Part shown: positions 52,928 through 61,622 of the stretch, piece by piece
Position numbering within the stretch: the first letter of the stretch is position 1
Layout of the letters: every line of letters begins with the position of its first letter
Assembly: GCA_963970005.1 (NCBI GenBank)
Contig: CAXAMN010021729.1
Span: 755,371 to 819,370, forward strand
Direction: 5' to 3'
Source: Durusdinium trenchii
Taxonomy: Eukaryota; Sar; Dinophyceae; Suessiales; Symbiodiniaceae
DNA: 64,000 nt
Notes under the pieces: generated by a model
Databases searched by the model: none
The model's input: only the letters and a program-made list of their open reading frames with translations
What the model was told of the DNA's origin: nothing
Position numbers and translations under genes: made by a program

Positions 52928-54119
52928 ATGGCTGAAGACGATGGTTCCCGACATGACCGTTCTCGTTCCGGCTACGTTCCTACTTCACCTGCAATGTCTA
53001 GCTCACCTGCGCTAGAGCTCCCTTTCGTTCCGCTGGACCTTCAGAGGCCAATTGAGCCTCCATCGTTCAGTGCCCAGGGGGGACCTGGTGTCTGCTGTTC
53101 CGACGCCGTCGCCATTCCATACTGAGTTTTCACCTGTGTTGAATGTACAGAACGTTGATGCTAGGCAGATCCATCAACAAGCACTCTTCGTCAATGAAGA
53201 TCGATCGGCCCAGGTTGCTCAGATTGCGGAACTAAGGCATCAGGCCATTTTGGCCGAGCATGGACAGCAGGTCGCGGATCAAGCCAGACAGTTCAGGGAT
53301 GCCGTGAATGAACAAGCCAGAACGGCCATTGAGGAGTCTAGGGAACAACATGAGGCTATTGCCAATCAACGATTAAATGACACGAGTCAAGCCCACCAGA
53401 ACCAACAACTTCATGAACAGAGGGCTTACTTGGATCGAATTTCGCTCGAAAGACATGCCGTCGTTGAGAGCGAACGCGCATTGGCCAGGCAAAGAGAGGA
53501 TGCCCTCCGGTCAGAACTCGCAGAACAGAGTCGGATCATCAAGGACCTAAGAGAAAGATTCGACAACGCCTCGGGGAACCGAGTGCCTGTGCCACCAGCC
53601 CAGCCACTTGGGTCTCAGGTATCCCCAGTTTCGCATCCTGCAAGTCTTCGCACTCAGTTGGAGAAGCACGGGATCAAAGGCGATGACGAACCACATCCGT
53701 CAGATGCGGATGAAGAATACGACAAAAAGTCCCACAAGGACAAAAAGGAAAAGAGAAAGGAGAAGAAGAAGGACAAGAGCCCAAAGAGGGGCCGTTCCAG
53801 AGAACGCAGGAAAAGACGATCTCCTTCTCCATCTCCGTCTTCATCCGGTTCATCGAATAGTGATGATGATTCCAATGACTCAAGCTCTGAGTCCTCGCGT
53901 CTTGCACGTATCATCAGAAAGGAGCTGAGGAAGCAGCAAAAGAAGTCGAAAGACCGAGAGTGTGAGAACAAGGCCAAGGAGGCCGACAAGGTTCTCATTC
54001 CCAAGTTTCCCACACCTGAGAAGTACAGAGATTGGAAGATCAAGGTGAGGGACAACATTGCCGCTGCTTCGGCCAAACCAGATGATGCAAGATCGTGGGT
54101 TGGGAAAGTATATAATTAA
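52928..54119 (+). pseudogene. Copia gag, N-terminal part (frameshifted)
   Basis: It starts MAEDDGSRHDRSRSGYVPTS. The frame shifts near a G6 run at about 53080 and then continues as a long coiled coil (QARQFRDAVNEQARTAIEES), a Lys-rich and SR-rich basic region (KKDKSPKRGRSRERRKRRSP) and the gag core FPTPEKYRDWKIKVRDNIAA. It stops at TAA 54117-54119. The SR-like tract suggests RNA binding or nuclear localisation. Confidence 0.75.
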
Positions 54120-55207
54120 TCCCAAACCATTGATGCGCTCGATGATTCCGAAGGTTTTGCCACTCTCGACGCGAAGCTTCTTGCAAGCCTCACTAACTGC
54201 GCCGAGGGGGACCTTGGTCGTCAAATCGCAACCTTTAAGGAGCTGCGTGCTCGCGAAGAGAAGCCCGTGAGGGGAGGCATTTGCTCCTCCGGTTCCACGA
54301 GTACTTCGCCACAAGCATCCGGCACGGCGCCATTTACGGCCTCGAAGATCTCATGTCGGTCAAAATGGTAAATGATGATCTGAAAGGTTTCATCAACAAA
54401 TGGGACAGCGTGTTAGCGGGCATGAAGAAGGAGCCCGAGAACAACGTCCTAGAGGCATACTTTCACCTTGCGGTGAAGCGTTTCAAGCCTCTCGAACATG
54501 ATCTTGCCCTGTATGACAGTGCTGCGGAAGGCAGCAAAGAGAGGTCTCATGACTTCCTCATCACTGCGGCCCGGGCATATCTTGAGAGAAAGAGGCTTGA
54601 AAAGATGAAGGATGCCACTAAGCGCTCTCTCGGTGCCAAGGATGTCGCACTGCCAGCTCCAGATGACAAGAAAGGTGTGTGCTTTGATTACCAAAAGACC
54701 GGTAAATGCAAGCGCGGATCCTCATGTCCTTACAAGCATGAAAAAGGCCGCGAAAAGAGCAAAGGAAAGGGAAAGGGTAAGGATCGCAGTCAGTCTCGAT
54801 CGAGGTCACTGACTCCAGGGTCTCGCAAGGAGACTTGCAAATTCTGGAAGGCAGGACATTGCCATCGAGGTAAAGATTGTGCGTTCCAGCACCCTGAGAA
54901 GACTGTCCCTGCCAAGAAAGAGGACAAGAAGAAGAAGAAGAAAGACAAGAAACCTCGCAAACGAAGCAGTTCGCGAGGGTCGTCAGGCTCCGACAACTCA
55001 ACTGGCTCCGAGAGTCAGCGGAGAAAAGGTGGGAAGTCTTCTTCTTCCAACGCACCGGCAGCAGTCTGCCTCCTTCGAGCAGTGGTCATGGCCGCAGTGG
55101 TCTCTCAGGGATCCTCCGTCCTCATCACTCGCCCGCTGGGAAGCGTGGCCATGCCGGTCCTTTCCGCATCGAACACATTATGCACCGATTTTGACCAGTT
55201 TTGTTAG
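54120..55207 (+). pseudogene. Copia gag, C-terminal part with two CCCH fingers
   Basis: 54130-54275 continues gag in one frame (DALDDSEGFATLDAKLLASL). It then shifts to the frame open from 54281 (FHEYFATSIRHGAIYGLEDL). Two CCCH zinc fingers follow: CFDYQKTGKCKRGSSCPYKH (about 54680) and CKFWKAGHCHRGKDCAFQH (about 54836). A Ser/Lys-rich tail follows, and another shift occurs near 55200. The CCCH fingers replace the CCHC knuckle usual in Copia gag. Confidence 0.8.
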
Positions 55208-56169
55208 ACAGCAAGTTTGTTTTGATGATCAACCAAATGTTTTTATTCATGCTGTTGAGTCGTCTTCCAATTGGAGGTCTGTTCAACCCCGAAGTAAGAA
55301 GAAACGGAAGGCTTTCACACCGAATCGACCGGAGTACAATGAAGCTGTTCGAGTTGCCACTGAAGATGCTTCCATTGCAGCCTCACATCTCCAGAACGCT
55401 GTTAGGAATGAGCTTTTGTCCGTATCGGCAGAATGTTCGTACCTATGCAACTCTGACATTGGTTGCATCAAGTGTTTTGGGAAGAGGCCGTCGACCTCAG
55501 TGCCTGCCACTGAGATTGCTTGGATAGCAGACACGGGCAGATGATCTTGTGTCTAGGCACATGCTCCATTCCGATGAGGCGTCACAGTCATCCAAACCTG
55601 TAAGTCTTCTCACAGCCAACGGAGTATTTCAAGCCACTGACCAAGCAAGAGTAAATGTTCCCATCTTGGGTGATGACATCAATCCGTATGTCTTAGATGA
55701 CAGTCCAGCCGTCGTGTCTGTCGGACAACGTTGCATCGATGCAGGTTGGAGCTTTCATTGGCCAGCTTATAGCAGGCCATACTTCAAGAAACCAGATGGT
55801 ACCAAAGTCAAGCTTGAAGTAGATGACTATGTTCCACACCTGCCATCCACAACTGGTGTTGCGATGTCAGCCATAGGCCAACCTTACGGTACAAATCAGC
55901 GGTCGGGGGGACCACGACCCATGATTCCTCTGCCTGCTACGCCGGCTGAAGAAGCGATTGAGGTCTACGATGATGATGAGAATCCCATTGGTGAAGACCC
56001 CGCTGAAGAGGAGCCTGAACCGATGGATGAAAGGTTGGTGGAAAAGCCGTGGGATCCCAAACGGGATAGAGGGGAGATTGCACTGAAGGAAGAAGCTCAG
56101 TCAATTCAGCATCTGTTGACTCACACACCGAAGAACCCCTTTTGTCAAGCTTGTTCCAGGCGAAGATGA
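55208..56169 (+). pseudogene. Copia aspartic protease and linker (frameshifted)
   Basis: The frame carrying AVESSSNWRSVQPRSKKKRK leads to EIAWIADTG, the retropepsin D-T-G at 55530-55538. It breaks immediately after and resumes in another frame with LVSRHMLHSDEASQSSKPVS, then SVGQRCIDAGWSFHWPAYSR. The frame ends just after the first integrase zinc ligands because one base is missing near 56160. Confidence 0.75.
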
Positions 56170-56590
56170 CGAAACGTCCATCCTATAGCAAGGGAGGTTC
56201 TACCCAAGTTGATGCGGACCACTTTGGACAACATTTGACTGCCGATCATCTTGTCATTAGGGACGATGAGGAAATGGACATTGATGGGGCTCGAGTTGCA
56301 CTGGTCGTAAAAGATGTAGCAACCGACTTTAGATATGTCTACCCGGCCGCCCGTCGTTCGACACGGGAATGCATCGCAGCCTTCAAACATTTTGTTCGAT
56401 CTACTGATGAGGTAGGAGTGTTTTATTCCGACAACTCACCAGAGCTCATCGCCACTGCCGAGAGGCTAGGATGGAGACACCAAACCAGCTTTGCATATGT
56501 TTCCAAAACGAACGCAATGGCTGAAAGATCCATTAGGTCCGTTATTGAAGGTACAAGAGTGAACTTGGACATGCATGGCAAACAATATTA
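56100..56590 (+). pseudogene. Copia integrase: zinc and catalytic core (interrupted)
   Basis: HLLTHTPKNPFCQAC gives the HHCC zinc site across the frameshift. The core has VDADHFGQHL, VFYSDNSPELIATAERLGWR and KTNAMAERSIRSVIEGTRVN, placing D, D and E as expected for a DDE integrase. Coding breaks off at about 56590, where an antisense fragment of another element is inserted. The integrase resumes at about 57246. Confidence 0.8.
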
Positions 56591-57246
56591 TCGACACCAG
56601 AAGAAATGCCACCGGCTCAGATCCTTCACGATGTTCCTCCGCAAGATGCCATAGCCCCACCTGTTTCGCCACCAGTGCGGAATCCCCTCGCACTTGCTCA
56701 CGCTCTCGGGCGGTTAGCCCATCCAACCCCCAACGGTCAGATCCACGGCCTCTCACTCTCCTTGGTCCTGGGGGCCCCTTGCACCTCAATCTGCTTGTGG
56801 TACGACAAGGCGGACCTCCAACAACACCCTTCACCTTCCCGGATCTAGCCAGCGAGCACACATAGCTCCACACATTCGCATTGTGCACGTTGGAGCCGTC
56901 TCCCAACTCCAGATCCAAGAAAATCCAATCCATGTCGTCCGGCAAAGTGCCCTTCCACCTCCCTGTATCAGCTCCAGAGAAAAGGTGAACCACCAAGCCC
57001 CGACTTCGTTGATGTCGACGCCTCTGACGTCTATTCCAAGGCAGCAACTCTGGGTTCGGCTCACTCGAAAACCCAACCATCATCTCCAGCACGTCCTCCG
57101 GCACGTCCGGCATGATGCTGCGCCACCAATTCCAGTCCGCTTGGGACAGCTTCTTCCGATTCTTCTGGTTCTCCTCGAACTCTGCCAACATCACCATGGC
57201 ATCCTTTCGATTCATGACAGGGCACCCCGATCCGGGAGGGTAGTTC
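56590..57246 (-). pseudogene. Nested antisense retroelement fragment, methyltransferase-like
   Basis: On the minus strand the frame reads NRKDAMVMLAEFEENQKNRK, then RGLVVHLFSGADTGRWKGTL, a DMDWIFLDLELGDGSNVHN strand and GVVGGPPCRTTSRLRC, a C5-methyltransferase-like arrangement with a Gly-Gly-Pro-Pro-Cys block. It has no start or end of its own and is flanked on both sides by Copia integrase coding sequence, so about 0.65 kb of a different element was inserted here. The minus ORF extends to 56466 only by reading into the Copia sequence. Confidence 0.7.
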
Positions 57247-58651
57247 GCCTTGGTCGCAACGGTTCGGTGAGAAGTTCAAAGGCCCGTTGGTTCCTTTGGG
57301 TTGACTACTGGATCAGTCCTAAGAACAAGGCCAAATCCTCTCTCAGGTTCGAACCGACGTCAAACCCTGAGGAATCTTTTTGGGGTACGCCGTTCAGTCC
57401 AATTTCGTGTGGAGGAAGGAGTTCATGGTTCTCCCACTGCAAGATGTCATGGAGTCAGACTTCAGTGCCGAGATCCAGCCGTTGAGAGTCCATCAGATTG
57501 CTGTTCCGGACATCGGGTTGCACTTTCCATGCAAAGGCAGGTACAACATGATTCGAGAAGGGTTGTACCCAGGCATTACCATTTCCAGCAATCCACCGTC
57601 GATCGATGATGTTAGAGCTGCAAATGTTGAAGATCTTGTTGATCAGGAGGTTTTGAGGCATGCTGTTGAACATGAGTATGAACCAGATGAACCCCCTGAG
57701 CTTCCCGAAGCTCTTGTCGATGACGCGCCTGCTATTGCTCGCGGGTCGGAAGACCTTGCCGATGAACCGGGGGGCGAAGAGGTAGAGATGGTCGAGGTTC
57801 TTGATCCTGTCACGGGTGAAACAACCTTGATCCCCAAAGGCGATTCGTCCTATTATGATGCCGGTGGATATAAGGCAAGGAAGTACAAGGGTTCATTAAA
57901 ACCGCCTGACATTCCTCCCTTCCTTTGGAAAGCCAGGAAGAAAGCAATTGCCAAGTACGAGCTCGAAAAGGCTCGCAAGCGCCTTCTTGCCGAGAAGAGC
58001 AAACACAAAGCAGCTGTGGCAGAAATTGACAACAAATTGCGACATTACAAAAGTCGGGATATCCCCGCCCCCGCTGAGACGAAAATGGACGCCGCCTGGG
58101 AAGGTGTGCCGTTGATGCCCGTTGAGCATGAAGGGAAACCACACGTACATAGAGAGAAAGGAATTCTGTATGAGCCATGGCTAAACGCCCTAGTGGCCAG
58201 GCCCGTAGGCCAGAAGGAAATCCGCAACACCCCAGATGCTCAACGCTCCCTGGATGAGTGGGTGAAGCTGGAGTCCAAGCCCGCTTGGCTTTATGACAAG
58301 GTACGCGAGTGGGATGATGTGTCATCCGATGCTGTTCGTGCCAATGCCAAGGTCCATGTAGGCAATGTTTTCGAACTCTGTGTTGAGAAAGGCAGTGAGC
58401 TCCCGAAGGGAAACCCCCTTAGGAAGTACAAAGGTCGGACGGTGTTCCAAGGGAACAAGGTCAAAGATGAGTCCGATATGGTTGCCCTCTTCTCAGAGCT
58501 AGGATTTGCGCCGGCGAACATGGAGGCGGGCAAAGCTCTTGACTGCTATGGCAGTGCGCCTGGGAATAAAATTACCCAAGGCGACGGCAAACAAGCCTAC
58601 ACCCAGACCACTTTAAAGGGCAAACCGACCTGGATCAGGATCCCGAAATAG
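57246..58651 (+). pseudogene. Copia integrase C-terminus and RT N-terminal part
   Basis: PWSQRFGEKFKGPLVPLG and DYWISPKNKAKSSLRFEPTS lie in shifted frames. From 57380 the frame is open for 423 codons: YAVQSNFVWRKEFMVLPLQD, an acidic linker, a basic coiled-coil-like stretch (KARKRLLAEKSKHKAAVAEI) and the RT start (GRTVFQGNKVKDESDM, GDGKQAYTQTTLKGKPTWIR). An in-frame TAG at 58649-58651 truncates it. Confidence 0.8.
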
Positions 58652-59742
58652 CCTAAGTCTTGGCACGGGAAATTTAAGGATCCTGTCATCCCGCTTGTAC
58701 TGGCTCTCTATGGTCACCCAGACTCTGGCGGGTTCTGGGAGCGGCACTGCGAGGATTGCCTCGCCAAGGTCGGCTTCAAGGCCGTGCACCCTGAGTGCTG
58801 GCCATCGATCTTTTGGCATGACAAGTTGTTCCTTTTGTTAGCCGTCTATGTAGATGACTTTAAGATGGCCGGTCCGGAGTCCAACCATGCAGAGGGGTGG
58901 AAGCTTATCGGTACACATATTGACATGGATACCCCCGAAGACGTAGGAAGGTATCTCGGTTGCGACCATGTTGTAACGCATGACCTCAAGCTGTCCGTAG
59001 CAGATCACCCATTTGCACATGTGTTCGATCATAAGATCGAAGATCCAGCTAGTAAGCCAGCGGCCGCCGCCCGCCGAACGCAGGATTACTGGACTCATTT
59101 CCCCGAGCGTGGAACGTTTGTGCATCACCGCGTCCAGCCACGTCGACGCTTCGAAATCAGTCCTGCGGGCGTTGAAGGGCTGTTCGAACCTGGTGACCTC
59201 AGGTACACAGAGTATGTCCCATGCACGGAGGGATCCGTTGCCAACGATGCGGGGGGCTCCTCCCATGTTTGGCGCGACACCAAGATCGACCGACAACAGG
59301 GATTGCCCTTTTGGTGGACAGGGGGGACCTACTTCATCGACAGGTGCGTTTCCGACCCCAAGATGGCTGTTGCAGCTGTCAAAAAGATAAGGGACAAGAG
59401 TCAGGCCAAAAAGGCCGCCCGTGCCCAAGGATTTACGTTTTTGGATCAACTCGAAGAAGATCAGGGCTGCATGAACAAACCTGTGACGCGGGTCGAATAC
59501 GACATGAGGGGCTTTCTTCGCCAATGTCTTGAAAAGTATGAGAACCTAGTCGATCACCCCGTGAAATTCAAGACTGTCAGCGCCCCGTTTCACGACGACA
59601 AAATCGCTCGACCGATCGGTGACGAGGCAGAACGCCGGGGGGAACTCCAGGCCATTGCAAGCAGAGTCTTAATGAAGGTGTTGTTCGCTGCACGTATGGC
59701 GCGTTTCGACTTGCTTCGAGCGACTCAGGGCCTTGCTAGCCG
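58652..59742 (+). pseudogene. Copia reverse transcriptase (catalytic part)
   Basis: In the same frame as the preceding ORF beyond the TAG: PLVLALYGHPDSGGFWERHC and LLLAVYVDDFKMAGPESNHA, with the catalytic YVDD intact. It continues through the thumb and connection (KTVSAPFHDDKIARPIGDEA) to ATQGLA. The frame is broken at 59736-59749 by a 7-bp tandem duplication. Confidence 0.85.
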
Positions 59743-60893
59743 CTAGCCGTGTCACCAAGTGGTCAAAGGAGTGTGATGTTGCATTACATAGGTTGATGTG
59801 TTATATCCACTCTACAATTGACGTCGTACAGTCAGGTTTCATTGGAGACGAACCCCAACACTGTAAACTGTGGTTGTTTGCCGACAGTGACCATGCCGGA
59901 GAGCATGATAGTCGTTCAACTTCAGGCTGCGTTCTGGCCATGGTAGGTCCCAACACCTACTTTCCCCTCACTGCATTTTCGAAAAAGCAGACGGCCACCG
60001 CTATGAGCTCGACGGAAGCGGAAGTCATTGCCGCTAATCTGTCCATTCGAACAGTTGGTCTTCCTTCCTCCTGTCTCTGGCAAGTCATCCGGAACGCGGG
60101 GGGAGTCACAAACGCCAACGCGCAGAGCTCGGCCGTGGGGACACGTGCCCGAAATGCAAAGAAAGATGCTTGGGAGTTCGAACCATTGAGAGATCAGGTC
60201 ATTAGACGTCATGTCGAACCCAGACATCACCTTTTTGACCCAAGAGAGTCTGACGACTGCCCAGTCGATCACAAATTCCTGTCCGCCCAAAGAATCACGA
60301 TTGCACAATTTAAGGATGGATCCTTTGATGCTGACGTGAGCTGGGATTGGTCCAGCAGAGACGGACAGAGGGTTATGAAGGGGGAATGGACGGGAATGAC
60401 AATCTTTAGAATACCTGGTCCGAACGAAATCGACTATGGTGTTGAGTCCCGCGAAATTAGGAATGCACTCACTGACTCATGCTATGTAGGTCAAGGTCGC
60501 GAAGGTTCTATGGATATCTACCTCATTGGTAAGGGAACTTTTGAGATGGTATTTTTGGAAGACAATCAGGCGACCATCCGCATCCTTGAATCAGGACGGT
60601 CACCTGCATTCCGACATGCCGACAAGACCCAACGACTTAATTTAGCATGGTTGGCTGAGCAGTTCCAGCAGAAACATTTCACACTTGTTTATGTACCCTC
60701 GTTACTTCAGGCAGCAGACATTTTCACCAAACCTTTTACGAGCTCAGAGAAATGGAACCAACTGCTCAAGCTTCTCGGGTTGCACCGTGCTTCCACCAAG
60801 CCCTCAGGCCAGAAGACTGACGCCCGACGCACCTCACCCGGGGGGACCCGTGGCCGCAGCAACGCCCGAGTCTCACAACAGAATTTTGCTTGA
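59743..60893 (+). pseudogene. Copia RNase H with large internal insertion
   Basis: RVTKWSKECDVALHRLMCYI, then LWLFADSDHAGEHDSRSTSG (first Asp), TAMSSTEAEVIAANLSI (Glu), MVFLEDNQATIRILESGRSP (Asp) and YVPSLLQAADIFTKPF (end). About 170 residues separate the STEAE and DNQA motifs, where Copia RNase H usually has about 45-50. The extra stretch has no recognised domain. Confidence 0.8.
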
Positions 60894-61551
60894 AGTGTGT
60901 TGCAGTCCGGACTCGAAGCTCGGCGATGTCACTCGTAAGGCAACCCAGGGTTGCAAAGTGATTCGTATTACTAAGGATGATGATGTCTTAGATCCACAAA
61001 CGCGTAAGTTGATCGTCCGACAAGTTTTGACTGAACTACGTTCTCTTCCAAAAGGCCGCAGGTTACTTGTGTGGGCAAGTTTGCCTTGCACAGGCGGAAC
61101 ACCATGGATTCATGTCAACAAGACCATTCCATCAGCAGCAAACAAAGTTGAGGAACACCAGAAAGAGTTCAGGAAACTCTGGAATGCACTAGTGGACCTC
61201 GTTAATTCTTTGCGCTCCGCAAGTCCGTACATCGCTATCGAATGGCCTAAGGGCTGTGTGTCCTGGAAACTTGATCACGTGGTTGCATTCTGTCAACGCC
61301 ACACAATGGAGCAAGTGACCTTTGATGGATGTATGATTGGTGTTGTTGATGTTCACGGTGTTCCCATTCGCAAGCCATGGAAGATTTGTACAAACCTATC
61401 TAGCCTAATCGAGTCGTTCGAGTCTTTGCAGTGTGATGGAAACCATGAGCATGCTGAAGGCAGAGGTGAGTCATTGAGGCGTACGGAGAGTTACACATTC
61501 CGCATGACTGACATGATTCACAGAGCTTTCGGCGTGTCCGTGGCCAATTAA
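60850..61551 (+). CDS. Methyltransferase-like ORF downstream of RNase H
   Basis: It overlaps the RNase H ORF in the +1 frame; the conserved part starts at about 60880 (NRILLEVCCSPDSKLGDVTR). Then come GCKVIRITKDDDVLDPQTRK, LLVWASLPCTGGTPWIHVNK (a Pro-Cys block like motif IV of C5 methyltransferases), YIAIEWPKGCVSWKLDHVVA and a C-terminal IRKPWKICTNLSS. The fold resemblance is by motif order only; activity is unproven. No stop breaks it, unlike the upstream pol. Confidence 0.6.
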   Translation: MAAATPESHNRILLEVCCSPDSKLGDVTRKATQGCKVIRITKDDDVLDPQTRKLIVRQVLTELRSLPKGRRLLVWASLPCTGGTPWIHVNKTIPSAANKVEEHQKEFRKLWNALVDLVNSLRSASPYIAIEWPKGCVSWKLDHVVAFCQRHTMEQVTFDGCMIGVVDVHGVPIRKPWKICTNLSSLIESFESLQCDGNHEHAEGRGESLRRTESYTFRMTDMIHRAFGVSVAN

Positions 61552-61622
61552 CTCAAGCTCGCGACCGGGGACGGTAAGCCATATCTACGAAGCTTTCAAT
61601 CCCGCTTTGCCTTTGTGGAACG

